Source: Vicia villosa
Taxonomy: Eukaryota; Streptophyta; Magnoliopsida; Fabales; Fabaceae
DNA length: 64,000 nucleotides
Direction of reading: 5' to 3'
Assembly: GCF_029867415.1 (NCBI RefSeq)
Contig: NW_026705402.1
Location: forward strand, 1 to 64,000
Positions 23,099 through 36,099 of this stretch are shown here, piece after piece. The notes beneath the pieces are model-generated. The model was not told the DNA's origin, did not search any database, and saw nothing but the letters and a program-made list of their open reading frames with translations. Every line of letters starts with the position of its first letter. The first letter of the stretch is position 1. The translations under genes and the position numbers were made by a program.

Positions 23099-25318
23099 AA
23101 GTTGGAGATTGTGTTCGTTTGTCTGTACCTGTATTCTGCAAAAGGTAAGATTAAATTTATGCAATGTCATGATGCATGGGTTACATAATGAGTCTCTCAA
23201 AATAAATGAGAAGCTTTGCATGTTATGTATGAACTTTTATGAAGTAATGCATGCAATGTATGACTATGTTTATGACATATGATATGTGAATACGATTTAT
23301 GTTGTCTTTGATTAAGAAAGTAGATCTCTATGTCCTTGTAATTGTACTGTCTGATCTTGTCTTGAAGATGCTCAGCTGGGAATTTATGATTTCTGCTTGG
23401 AGATGATCAGTGACTTGATGTTCCCTGATTGGTGATAAAGATATTGATAAATCATGTTGGAGGAGAGCGACAGTGTTGAAGGTGTAAACTCTGTTGGGCA
23501 GTCATGTCTCTATCGGGAGCGTTTGAAGATATCTTCTTAATGATTACTCTGTGGGGATATGATCTTGTGAACCCGACTTTGTGGGGAGACATGGGTGTCT
23601 CGAATGTTGCCCCCAGCAATTACCATTCCAGGATTTGAGTTTTTATTAGGACACACCACTGAATATTGGTCAAGATGTCAAACTGGACTTGTGTAGATTT
23701 GCCCCAGTTAGTAGGAACTTTGGAAAGATTTGCCTCGCGAGGACTTTATGAGATGTGAAGTATGGGCGGCATGCCCCTAGTGATCATAGGGATTCAGATT
23801 TATTCGGATGCATGCCCCTGATTGTTTTCGGCATCCTTGAGAGATTCTCGGAATCTTGACTTGATTGCCCTAGGCGTTTGAGAGATTATTTGAATCTTGA
23901 CTTGATTGCCCCTGATTGATTGAGCAAACGTGCCATGCCCCTTGTGTACATAAGAGACATTGCTTCTGGAATGATCTTGTCTGTCTGGATAACTGTTAGT
24001 CATTAGTTGTACCCTGTGCAAGTTCTTTCTGATGCTAACATTTGAAATTATGTAGCAGAATATGTTTAATAATGAATTCATGAGATGCAATGCATACGTT
24101 TGTCTTGAGTTTTTGAAAAAACATTAAAACAAGAGATGTAAAAGCGTGATATTTATAAAGACATGGTATTTGTAACAATGAGATGTTTGTAAAAACCTGA
24201 TGCTTGTAAAAACAAAATATCAACTCAGTATTTGTGATAACCTTAAGGAGTCAGGATACCTTTTGGTGACATTATGCTTTCGAACTAACCATGCTTCAGT
24301 TAGGACTTTCAAGGGTTGTAACGTGGCTTGGTTCACGGTTTAAGAAACAAAGGATAAAGGCTCAAATTTTTATTGTACCCACCCCTCTTCGTGATGATCT
24401 TCAGTCCTAGGCTCAGTTAATTCAACTTATGCATTCAGGTTCCAAGAGACTTTTTGGATTTGCACCTTTGATAATGATGATGGTTCATAAGCAGAGAGAA
24501 CCTTTGAGGTGGCAGTCATTTCTTCCTTTTGGTAGTCACAACTTTGTGTTGCTCAAGAATTTATTGACTTTCCTTTTTTTATTTTTGATATCCCTAACTT
24601 TTGCCTGAACTGTTTACTTTTGAGATTACAGTCAGCGGGATGCCTTGATTTTTTTGCCTAAGTCTTCTTTTTGATTTTTGACTTAGCAGGCTTTTCTTTG
24701 TATGTATGTTTTTCTTCATTTTCATCTTTTTTTTTTTGAAAGATATTGACTGCCTTACTTAATGATTGATGAGCCAACACTTCTTTAATGTGTGTGGATG
24801 AACGTTTGTGATTGAAACCTTTGTTGAAAGGTTTACTGAATGATTCTCTTAAAATAGAATGCACAACCAAACTAACTGAGAACTACCCTGCCCCAGGTTA
24901 TGATCAAGGGTTTTAATTAGTACAAGAAAGAAACTTCTACTTCTTAGGCTCAAAGGGGTTGACGAGGGATTAACATCCTTATATCTCCACTGTTTAGGAA
25001 TTGAAACAATGCCTGTACATCGTCAGCATAGTCTGTTCAAAAGCATCACTGTATGAGGTTGCGGTATCATTTTCGTCATCCTCCCTCAAAAGGTATACAA
25101 CTTTAGCCAGAGTTGAGTATCATAAGACATATGCAAAGTAAAGACGCAATTTAAAATGAGTGATAACGAAATAATTTATTCAAGACAAATATATGCAATG
25201 CACTGATGATGATTATTAAAACAGATAATGTCTATCATGAGTCAAATGTTTAAACAAACAGGAAAGAACTTGCAAATGAAAGTAGATCTAATGATCCAAA
25301 AGTTCGTCCGTCGAGACG
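23099..25318 (-). other. Minus-element 3' untranslated region
   Basis: About 2.2 kb without recognisable coding sequence. It contains stretches shared in opposite orientation with the array units, for example near 24240-24420 (compare 9960-10115) and 24880-25090 (compare 9360-9570). Confidence 0.65.
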
Positions 25319-26196
25319 TCAATCAATCTTGTCATTACTAGGCATAGGAGCGGTGATCACCACAGGGCTTTCAGGAGGGTTGGATTTGATTTCTCCTTCA
25401 TTGATCAGATCTTGAATCTTATTACTTAATGTCCAGCAATTGTTTGTGTAACGTCCAAGACTGTTGAAATGGTATGCGCACCTCGCATTGGGTTTATAGT
25501 CAGGAGAATTCGTTGGCTCGATTGCCCTGAGCGTCTGGATCATATGGATGAATTGATTGTTGTGACTCAGTTGTCGTGATTCCTTTATCGTGACTCAGTT
25601 GTCGTGATTCCTTTATCGTGACTCAGTTGTCGTGATTCCTTTATCGTGACTCAGTTGTCGTGATTCCTTTATCGTGACTCAGTTGTCGTGACTTCGCTGT
25701 CGTGATTCCCTTATCGTGACTCAGTTGTCGGGACTTTGTTGTCGTGACTCAGTTGTCGTGATTCTGTTATCGTGACTCAGTTGTCATGACTTTGTTGTCG
25801 TGACTCAGTTGTCGTGATTCCTTTATCGTGACTCAGTTGTCGTGATTCCTTTATCGTGACTCAGTTGTCGGGACTTTGTTGTCGTGACTCAGTTGTCGTG
25901 ATTCTGTTATCGTGACTCAGTTGTCATGACTTTGTTGTCGTGACTCAGTTGTCGTGACTTTGTCGTCGTGGTCTTTTCTGATTTGAGTGTCATGATTAAA
26001 TCGCACGCTTCAACAGTCTACCATCCTTTACACCATAACCAGGATTGTTTGAATAATTAGCGCATCTCGCATTGTAATTGTACCCCAAGAATAGGAGTGC
26101 CTTCAATTCTTCTTGCCCCTTGGCCAAGTTAAAGATCATCTCTTGGAATTGGTCGTTATGAGCTTGGAGATTTTTGACAGATTGTTCAAGGTCCAT
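25319..26196 (-). pseudogene. gag: Gag relic of minus element with core replaced by a minisatellite
   Basis: On the minus strand, an ATG at 26196 opens MDLEQSVKNLQAHNDQFQEM (N-terminal coiled coil, about 35 residues), then jumps straight to a decayed zinc-knuckle copy (NARCANYSNNPGYGV) and stops at 25996. After 430 bp of tandem repeat a second knuckle copy follows (25543-25319: RCAYHFNSLGRYTNNC). The whole capsid core and the linker are gone. The splice-acceptor-like AG that precedes the gag ATG elsewhere reads TTTCACGCATCATG here, so the AG is lost. No functional Gag can be made. Confidence 0.85.
25558..25972. repeat. 28-bp minisatellite replacing the gag core
   Basis: About 15 copies of a 28-bp unit built of two 14-bp halves (GTCGTGACTCAGTT and ATCGTGATTCCTTT-like). 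It lies between two partial zinc-knuckle copies of the minus element, exactly where the capsid core should be. Confidence 0.9.
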
Positions 26197-27380
26197 GATG
26201 CGTGAAATAAATAGCGAGGGAGATGAGAGACCTATTGTAAGAAACCTGTTATGCGATGTTATGAATGCAAATGCAATATTTTCAAGGATCTTTAGGAAAT
26301 TTAGTTCACGACATATAGAAATTAAATCGGTCGCAGCCTTATCTGAAGAACTCTGACTTTCATCTTGGAACATCCTTCTTTGAGAATCAAGCTCACCATA
26401 TCGAGTGGGTCATCGCCTCTGATTCGGGACACTTCTGAATTTGAAGATATATGGCTAGAGGAAAATAAATCCTCTTGCCCCTTGATAGGTACTGAGTCTT
26501 TTAATTGGAAGGCATGCGGCTTGAGGAAAATAAATCCTCTTGCCCCTTGATTAGGAATTCGGTCCTTGATAAGAGCACCTGAAATTGTGCGCCCTAAATT
26601 CCTAAGATCCTTGAAAGGGTTAGTTAATCATGTTATGCTTATGATGTCATGATGTCATGATGTTATGCGAATGAAGTTCATTTGGCATAGTGTGAGATAG
26701 TAAGGACGAACAAGTCCTTTTAACAAAACCTGCAAGGAAATGAAGGTTAGTAGTAACCACAATAAATCACACAAGTCACGCAAGTCACACAAGTCACACA
26801 ATTTTTGGCTTAAGGCTTGCATGGAGTCTGATCAGGTGTCCTTCCCAAGGGTGTTTCTATGGATAAGGAGATTTCAGCAACGGGTTCTACCAAGTGACTC
26901 AGAATTGTCAGCCCCCTCTAAAGCACCCTCGAACATGGTACATGCATACCACGCAATGATACTTTAGGAAGAAACCTATCTGAGCTGTAGTATCGGGTAG
27001 CGACCATAACTTGGCATGCACCAAGAATAGCCCTCCCACTACGTTCCGAAAAGCCAGGATGGGTTAAGGGTAACTAAAGGTCCTTGAGCTCCGACGCACC
27101 CAAAGATACATGCATAAACCTCTCTCATGCAAAAGAGGTACACAATAACCAGTGGAGGCCTAACTCAAGTGTGAACTTCATTTTGACCAACCCCAAGCAT
27201 GCACAAGGGGGGTCTCCATGACTATGCCACTCCTAATCTTAAGTGTTCTTGAATCCGGGAATAGGATTCGTCCTTCAATTTTCCCAAAACGCCCCTGAAA
27301 AATAAAACAAACAAAACAAACAATAGAAAACATTTAAGTGAATCCTAAGCTTTTAAGGTAACCCCTCTTTTATCGGTATA
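26197..27380 (-). other. 5' untranslated leader of the minus element
   Basis: About 1.2 kb between primer site and gag start, alignable on the minus strand to 51754-52918 of the right-hand element. It contains a diverged relative of the sequence found inverted at the array junctions (26945-26990). No coding sequence seen. Confidence 0.7.
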
Positions 27381-27398
27381 TCCCCAGCAGAGTCGCCA
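27381..27398 (-). promoter_or_regulatory. Primer binding site of the minus element
   Basis: TCCCCAGCAGAGTCGCCA on the plus strand, that is TGGCGACTCTGCTGGGGA on the element strand, four bases inside the 5' LTR. This is the tRNA-Arg-type site reported for Ogre elements (family knowledge). Confidence 0.85.
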
Positions 27399-27402
27399 GT
27401 TC

Positions 27403-30400
27403 TGTAATACGGTGAACTGACTTTTTATTAATCGAAATGTCGCGGTAAGCAAGAGTCGCCACCGACTTTTATTTTATCCAAACAATATTCGGAAAGGCAA
27501 AAAGAAACAGAAAAAAACCTTTTAAAGAAAATCTGAGTTCGGGGGGTAATTTATGCAAAGGGAAGGTGTAAGGCACCCTTTGCATCCATGGTTTTCCATG
27601 GGCTCTTAATTGCTTTGCTTGCTCGTTTGTTTAGAGAATGTAGATGAAAGAGATAGGGACTTTAGCTTGTGAATAAGCGTTGCCCTGCTCGTTTGTTTAG
27701 AGAATGTAGATGAAAGAGATAGGGACTTTAGCTTGTGAATAAGCGTTGCCCTGCTCGTTTGTTTAGAGAATGTAGATGAAAGAGATAGGGACTTTAGCTT
27801 GTGAATAAGCGTTGCCCTTTTGAAAAATTATGAGAAAGAATATAATAAAAAGGTTTGAGCATTGCAAGGCAATTAGGGGCAATTACCTTAAACTCAGATG
27901 ATAGGTCTCTTTTTAGTCTTTCAGAATGAAAGGGTCTATCCTTGCCATAAGAGGGCAGGAAGCCTTTCGTTTGGAGGTTGAAGGGTCGTCGAAGCATCCT
28001 TTGCCATAAGACTGCCCCATGCCATAGAAGGGCAGGTAGTCTAAGGCAAGGATCAGAATAAGCCATTTCGTAGGCAGCCAGAAGATACCTCAGCCTTTTT
28101 CCGTAGGCAACTTCCGAGGGTCGAGGTCATATTGTGTATCGAAGGCAGCATCATTTAGGGTCGTATGACCTTTGATTATCGAGGCAACATGGCTGAGGTA
28201 TCCTCATATTCGAGGGACATGGCTTATTCTGCAAAAACACGAGGCAACAAGTAACAAGGCAACAAGGCAACGAGGCAACAGGCAACAGGCAACAAGGCAA
28301 CAGAGAGAGGTTACCCAAAAGCGTGCGTGTGTGCACCAATCACGTGATTATATTCAATTATATTATCTTGTAAATTAGTGATTCTAAATTCAATTCATGG
28401 TTGCCACTCCCTATTTTACTAACCACGCAATAATAATATAATAATATAATTTAAGTGCCTTCAAGGCCAAACAATACAACCAGTAAACAGTTACATAATA
28501 GTGGGGGAAGGGGACAATGAAACCAGCGGATCCCTTAATAGGGTTTGACATAAGTAATAATAAAAATAGGGTTTAGGTTTACCAACATTCGTAGCTCTGG
28601 CGATTTGGCATTCGATAAACCCTGAAAATTGGAAAAGAAAGAATAAACAGAGGGGTGAGTGCATTATCGGTTCGGAGGCAAACGAGGTTAACCCTAAAAA
28701 TATAAGGATAAAGAATTTAAAAATAATTAAATAAACAAAGAAAGGCACTTAGCTTTGCATTTGATCTGATATGGTTGGCAGTCGGAGGAAGCCTCGGGGT
28801 AACCCTGAAAAATGGCAAAGGCAAAAGAGAAGGAAGGCAAGACAAACCCTGATTTTAAAAGGAAACAAAATAGACTTTGAATAAATAGAATACTTAGCTT
28901 TGTTTTGACGTAGGTTGATAGTCGGGGGTTGCCTGAAGCATTGACTCTGATCCTCGGAGAATTGACAGAAAAATAACAAGAAACAGTGAGTGTATGGCTA
29001 ATTCAATGGCAATTAAATTTAACCCTAATTTGATAAAAAAGAACAAGATAAAATAAAATGATTATTTAAAATAAATACGAAATAGGACTTAGCTTTTGGC
29101 TTGACGTGGCGCATAGTCGGAGTGTATTGGAAAAGCAAACCTGAAAAGGACACAGAAAAAGAAATATTCAGTGTAGAGAATGATCTTCGTAATCCCTGAT
29201 TTTTAGGGAATGAGTTTTATGAGAAACATCGACACGCTAAGTTAATGGGCAACACCTACCTCAAACATCTATGGCTACTAGGGTTCTAAGGCTAACACAT
29301 CCTAAAAATTAATTATTGGTTATGAACCTAATTAATTTTTATTAATCCTGATTTGATTAACCCTAAATTATTTAACCTAAAAACTAGTCAATTAAAATCC
29401 AAATTAAAATTACTAACTAGAACCTAAATTAATTATTAAATTACCTATTCTAATTATTTAAAGAAAATATAAGGATTAATCTAATAATAAAAGGCTGATT
29501 TTAATTATCTAATTTTAAAAGAGTTTTAAGAAAAAAAGATTTGAGAAAAGTTTTGTGGTTGAAAAGAAAGAAAATAAACAATTAGAATAAAAAAGGCAAG
29601 ATATAAAGAATTTGAAAGAAGAAAACTCAGCTTATGATTGGGTGTGGTTGGTATCTGAAGGTGCGTGATACTCCTGCATCTTAATGGGCGTTGGATCCTG
29701 TTTCCATGAGATCTGAGGGCTGATAGACATAGGTACACCGTAGTCATGCATGGGTCGGATACGTTGGATCTGCAAGAGAGGCTTTTGATGGAAAATAAAA
29801 GAAATAAGGGCAAGAGGCAAGGATCGAACCCTTGCCCTTGCGTTTAGCATCAGACGCGCCTTCCAACCGCTCCGCCCTTTTGCCTCATGTGATAACATAA
29901 TCATCGTAAAATTATATAAAGAAATAAAACAAAAAATTTAAAAATAAAAAAAATACGCGCGGGCTCCATCATCTTCTTCCCCATTGATTTTCTGAACATA
30001 CAGCAAGCTTTGGCTACGGTTTGGTTATGTAGCTACAGACTCCCATCACTCCAACCTGCGATAGATCATCAAACCGAACGAAATAATAATCCCAATCGAT
30101 TGTAAACTTCCCTACGAATCCATTGGAACCCTTAATTTGGTCAAAATTTGCCTCTAGAACAAATCCCCAATTTGTAAGGTCGAAACCCTAGCTATGGTGG
30201 AACACCATACCTGCACTCAAACTCTAATCAAGCAACCCAAAAAGCATAGGAACATCAACACAAACACGTATATGCAGTCAAATTATGTTAATGATGCGTA
30301 AATTATAGGAATGGATTCTTAGTAACAAACGTGCAAACCGTTGTGTATGGGACTGCGTTTCTGACGGCTCCAGGCTCGATAGCGATCGGGATTGCTTCAA

Positions 30401-31152
30401 AGAGGCCCCAGGATTGTTGTTTGATATTCAAAACTTCTTGAATTGCGCTGCTAATTTGAAACCGTTTTGAACTTTTTCCTTGGATTTTTGTGCTCGGCTA
30501 TGGCTTTTGGGTCCTCGAATCCTTGTACTGATCCAAGTATTTATAAGAGAAGAAGTAGGTCAACAGAAACAAATTCAATATTCATCTTTTGGAGATTGAG
30601 ATTTGATTGAAGAAAAAATAGAAACTTTCAATTAGCCAAATCACATATTCAATCAAGCTTTCCACGATTTTCTGTCATATAGATTGAATTTTCTGGTTCT
30701 TTGAAAGATTTAGCCTATAATTTGGGATTACAATCCCATTATTTTATATTTTTAATAACTTATTTAATATTTAAATGAATAAAAAACTCAGATAAATATT
30801 AATAAAATTTTATAAAAATAAAAATGATAGGACTAAGGACTTCTTTTAAGGCCATGGGCTTGGATCAATTTAAGTTCAATGGACTTCATTTCTATTTGCA
30901 CCTAAAAGCCAAAAAGAAATAGAATAATATATAAACATAATAAAATGATTTACTAATATTAATTATAAATTAAATTAAAATTAAAATTGTAAACCAGAAG
31001 AATTAGTAAATTGAAAATGTCATTAAATCGTACAAACGAACAAAACGTGCAAAGATGAATATGTAATGTATATGAATGCTAATGCAAATGGTGTAAATGA
31101 TTCTGAAGTGATAAGCCAGATAAAAAAGGAAGGCAAATTTTGGGGTATGACA
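27403..31152 (-). repeat. 5' LTR of the minus element (3750 bp)
   Basis: Same length as the partner LTR at 18548-22297, every internal landmark shifted by exactly 8855 bp (66-bp triplication 27620-27819, exon-like modules 28229-29769, tRNA-like 29809-29884). Confidence 0.93.
29809..29884 (-). ncRNA. tRNA-like segment, second LTR of minus element
   Basis: Same sequence as 20954-21029; perfect T-arm and near-complete acceptor stem. Confidence 0.6.
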
Positions 31153-32590
31153 CTCGCTATATCTATCAGAGTTGCCGCTCAGAAATCTGGTTGGATATTA
31201 TGCTCATCTCTCTTGTCCCCAGGATATATCAGGATCAGATCACTCACGTCAATCTCATCCCCAAGCGAAGATCAAAAATCCCCAGCTGGATATCATCGAA
31301 CAAAAGACAGGAATTTTCTTGTCATTATCTCCAACAGCACACAGAGATTTATTTTCTCAACCCGCAGTTGCTATACAAAAATTATCAATATGCTTCGACT
31401 ATATAGTCCATCCCTGCATCACTCATAAATGCATAACATACAGTACTCTCGTTTATTTCGAGAATCTCAATACATGCATCATGACATTGCATAAAACTAA
31501 TCTTTCCTTTTCAGGTCATTTCATAATCAAAAGAATATTACCATCCAAGTATGGTGCAAATACAATCGTATCGACGATTCAATCTCATTCAAAACGAATA
31601 CAATTTTGATGCTTCATTCCGAGTCTTTCTTCAAAGATAATTCAGAAACGATCAAAGAACATCCTATCCTTTCTAGGAACCTTTCTAGGTGATCTTTTCT
31701 AAGATGATTCTTATCCTTTCCAGGAACCTTTCTAGGTAATCTTTTCTAAGATGTTTCTTATCCTTTCTAGGAACCTTTCTAGGTAATCTTTTCTAAGATG
31801 TTTCACATCCTTTCTAGGAACCTTTCTAGGTGATCTTTTTTAAGATGATTCTTATCCTTTCCAGGAACCTTTCTAGGTAATCTTTTCTAAGATGTTTCTT
31901 ATCCTTTCTAGGAACCTTTCTAGGTAATCTTTTCTAAGATGATTCTTATCCTTTCTAGGAGCCTTTCTAGGTAGTCTTGTTTAAGACATATCATATCCTT
32001 TACAGGAGCCTTTCTAGGTAGCCTCGTTTGAGGCATATCTTAACCTCTATAGGAAATCTTCCTTTAATATTTACCCAACATCTTCTAAAGACATCTACTG
32101 CCCTTTCAAGGAGTTTCCCCGTTAATCTTCTACAAGATACTTCTTCTCGAGCTTTGTTTAAAGCCTAATCTTTTTACATCAGTCAATGATATATCTTATT
32201 CGAGCACCTCTTCAGGTAGTCTTCTATAAGACATTAATTCATTTTAATGAATCTCCTTCAAGTACAAATCAATGCATATGATCCAGTCTGAAAAGCATCT
32301 GCTTTAGACAAACAATTCTTCAAACATTTGATGGCATCTTCAAGCCCATCTCCGACAAGCACCTTTCAATACTTCAAGCTCGGATATAGTCTAACATATG
32401 ACTTATCCTGACTTTCATACTTATCCAGATCAGATGGCATCTTTAAGCCCATCTTCTACAAAAAGTCCCTATCTCAGCAAGGGCAAATTTCTTGGGTATT
32501 CTAGTGTTCAATCCTCTTCTACCTTCAGACTCCGACAGGCACACAGGCCAATCTACATCTTCAGGTTTAAGAAAATTGAACAGGGGCAGC
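31153..32590 (+). other. Unit 2 3' untranslated region, right part
   Basis: Continues unit 2 from the duplicated target CTCGC. It carries the 47-bp minisatellite at 31667-32062 and ends with the polypurine tract 32578-32590. Confidence 0.9.
31667..32062 (+). repeat. 47-bp minisatellite, unit 2
   Basis: Copy of the unit 1 array with the same number and order of variant repeats, so it was copied as a block after the minisatellite had formed. Confidence 0.9.
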
Positions 32591-35500
32591 TGTCATACCC
32601 CAAAATTTGCCCATACAGTTTCTCTTATACAAGTTCAAAACAATACACAAAGCTCCAAGACACACTCTCCTAAACAAAGCTCAGAAACTAGGGTTTGAAT
32701 TGTTCAAAGGAAAATCAGTAAATCAATGGATCAAAAGCTCCAAGGCATCTCATATGGTCTATGATACCCCACACTATCTCCAATTCAAAAGATTTCCATC
32801 TCAAGCATATTCATGACCCATTATAAGACCCGTGAAGCCATTCTTTTATTTCTTATCATTATTATTATTTTATTTTGGAATTTATTTATTTAAATTCTTA
32901 AATAAAGTAAATGAATAATGAAAAACATAAAAGAAATTGGTTCATTTTGTGATCAAACCTCGAGTAAATATCTGAGTTTACTATAGGAAAATTCGGGCGC
33001 TATGATCGTCACAAGTTAGGCTATTATGGAAAAAATGTGAAGGTTAAATAGAGCAATTTTGAATGTTTGATTAAAAAATCCCAATTAGTGGGGGTGTAAA
33101 CATGAAACCTCCAGGCCCATTTGTGCATCATCTTGATTTTGGTTTTATTTTTGATTTTTATCTAACTTAAATCAAAATAAATTGAAACAAATCAAATGGC
33201 AATTGTGGTGTACGTGAATATATTTTCCTGATAAATAATCAACCAAAAATCTAATTGAAGTTTGATTGAGTTCAAAAACAACAAATTTTAATTTCCTCCA
33301 AATCAAATCTCTAATTGATTTCAATCACAAGGATTCAGACATATTTGATTCATCTGTAGTAACCTAAAATCATCTCCATATATACCTAGTCCTAATCATA
33401 ATAGGGGGGGATTTTTTCGGCCAAGAGAAGCTCTGTTCGAAAACTCAACAAACTCAAGAAATTGAAGAATCGGTTTTGGAGTTTGAGAAGTTTCAGAAGA
33501 CTTTTTCCAGTTTCAACGTGTTCCTAAAGGTTCCCTGAATCGATACCAATTGATACCAAGTCCTGAAGCATCGCAAATCATCGTCTGTGGCTCACGGTTT
33601 GTCAAATTTTGTTTCGGATCGATTCGTGTAATTCATGTATCATACGTGTGTTTTAATTACATATTCATGTTTATGATTGTGTCTGCAAGCTTTCTGGTTC
33701 GTTAGTTTAAGTTTTGAGTGCAGATTCGAAGTTCCGCCATGGATGAGGTTTTAAGCTCCGAATTAGGGATTTTTATCCTAGGCGAAATTAGATCCGATAA
33801 ATGACATCATTCGATTCGTGAGGAGATATAGATTCGATCTGTTTTTTTTCTTTGCGTTTTTGTTGATAATTTGCAGGTTGTAGCCACACAAGAAAAGCGT
33901 TGCTGAACGTGTTTCTTCTTTTCCAGAAATTTGAGCGAAGAAGATGAGTCATGGCCGCGCAAACGTTTTGTTGTTTTTTTAAATATTGTTTTGGATATAT
34001 TGTTAATGGAGTGCAGTGTCATCAGCAAACAAAAGCTGGCACAGTTGGTTAACGAAAAGGACTGTTCACCAACGAGACCGGGGTTCGATCCCCAGTGTCT
34101 CTCTTCTTTTTTTTTTCCGCTAATAAATCTTTTGTTTGAGTTAAGTTATTTTCAGATCCCACGCGGCAGATCCGCGCGAGACTACCATGCGCCTCCAATT
34201 ATCAACCATCTGATCTCAGGAGAAGCGCATCCAACGTCTTCAAAAGCGAGGATGCATCATGATCTGTCAGAGGCACGCCATACAGGATCCAAAACGCTAA
34301 GTTTTTTTTCTTTTTAATGTTTTTATTTATATATTTATATATATATATGTTTTATTATTTGTTTTTTTCTTTTCCTTTTTTTTTTCTTCTTTTACTTATA
34401 AAATCTATATATATTTTCTAAAACTTTTTTTTAATAATAATTATTTTATTTAATATATTTATTATATATACTTATTTATTATATTTATTTATTTTAATTA
34501 TATTAATTTATTTAACATCTTTAAAAATTCATATTCATTGTATTTTAATTCCAAAAATTCCTAAAAATTATTCTTACACTCGATTTAATTTTCTTATCCC
34601 GATTTAATTAATTAGGTAGCGAGACCAATAATTAATTAAATCGCTCGCGGCTTTTTTAATTCGTACCCTAATCAGGGTTTACGAGGATCATGCCATACAC
34701 TGAAATCTTTCTTTTTCTATGCCTTTTCAGGGTTGCTTTTCAAATACGTTCCGACTACTCGCCACGCCCTTCACAAAGCTAAGTATTTAATTTATTTTAA
34801 AAGTCTATTTTGTTTCCTTTTGATTTTAGGGTTTGCCCTTATATTTTTGAACTGTGCATACATTCACTCCATCTATTTTTTTGCCTTTGCCTTTTTCAGG
34901 GTTACCCCGAGGCTTTCCGCCAACCATATCAGATCAAATTCGAAGCTAAGTTCCTTTTATTATTATTAATTATTCTTTTTACTTTTATGGTTGATAAAGT
35001 TCGCCTTCGAACCGATAATGCACTCACTCTCTGTTTTCTGTCTCTTCTTTTTCCTTTTCAGGGTTTGTCAAATGCCAAAGCTACGTCGTTGGTAACCCTA
35101 AACCCTATTTTATTTTATGGCTTTTATTATTACTTGTGCCAAACCCTGTTGGGGATCCGCTGGTTTCACTTTCCCCTCCCCGTTATTGCTTTATATACTG
35201 CGTGGTTAGTAATTTAGGGAGTGCAAATTTAAACTGGATTAGAGTCACTAATTACAAGATAAATAACTGAATTAAACCACATGATTGATGCACACACGCA
35301 CTCTTTTGGGGTAACCTCTCTGTTGCCTTGTTGCCTGTTGCCTGTTGCCTTTGTGTTTTTTGCAGAATAAGCCATGTCCCTCGAATACGAGGATACCTCA
35401 GCCATGCTGCCTCGATAAATAAAGGTCATGCGACCCTAAATGATGCTGCCTTCGATACACAAATATGACCTCGACCCTCGGAAGTTGCCTACGGAAAAGG

Positions 35501-36048
35501 CTGAGGTATCCTCTGGTTGCCTACGAATAAGGCTTATTCTGATCCTTACCTTAGACTACCTGCCCTTCTATGGCATGGGACAGTCTTATGGCGAAGGATA
35601 TTTCGATGACCCGTTTACCTCCAAACGAAAGGCTTCCTGCCCTCTTATGGTAAGGATTGACCCTTTCATTCTGAAAGGCTAAAAAGAGACCTATCATCTG
35701 AGTTTAAGGTAATTGCCCCTAATTTCCTTGCAATGCTCAATTTTCATATTCTTTCTCACAATTCTTCAAAAACTGGCTACGCTCATTTACGAGCTAAAGT
35801 CCATTTTTTTTTTCTTTCATCTACTTTTAATAAAGACAAACGAGCAAGCAAAGCAATTAAGAGCCCATGGAAAACCATGGATGCAAAGGGTGCCTTACAC
35901 CTTCCCTTTGCATAAATTACCCCCCGAACTTAGATTTCTTTAAAAAGGTTTTTTTTCTGTTTCTTTTTGCCTTTCCGAATTTGTTTGGATAAAATAAAAG
36001 TCGGTGGCGACTCTTGCTTACCGCGACATTTCGATCGATAAAAAAGTC
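32591..36048 (+). repeat. Unit 2 LTR, 3' end truncated
   Basis: Same truncation point (AAAAAAGTC) and same internal order as the unit 1 LTR, including exon-like modules from about 34156 to 35365. It shares small variants with unit 1 near the end (CTACTTTTAATAAAGAC) that unit 3 lacks. Confidence 0.88.
34034..34102 (+). ncRNA. tRNA-like segment in unit 2 LTR
   Basis: Same sequence as 13729-13797, also followed by a T-run. Confidence 0.6.
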
Positions 36049-36099
36049 CATCCCTGTTGCAATGATACTTTGAGAAAGAACCTATCTGAATTGTAGCAT
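36049..36099. other. Unit 2/3 junction with inverted microduplication
   Basis: The same 9-bp filler and 42-bp inverted segment (36058-36099) as at 15742-15792, joined to the same gag base. The junction was therefore formed once and then copied. Confidence 0.9.

Larger units (their letters stand above)
18548..31152 (-). mobile_element. Minus-strand Ogre-like element, recent insertion
   Basis: 12,605 bp inserted in unit 2 with a 5-bp target duplication, CTCGC (18543-18547 and 31153-31157). The two LTRs are both 3750 bp with a constant offset of 8855 bp; no difference was seen where I compared them, so this is probably the youngest insertion here. In its own orientation: 5' LTR 31152-27403, primer site 27398-27381, gag relics 26196-25319, minisatellites, polypurine tract 22310-22298, 3' LTR 22297-18548. 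It has no pol and not even a complete gag, so it must have used proteins in trans. Ogre/Tat assignment is from the primer site, LTR termini and gag relics. Confidence 0.93.
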
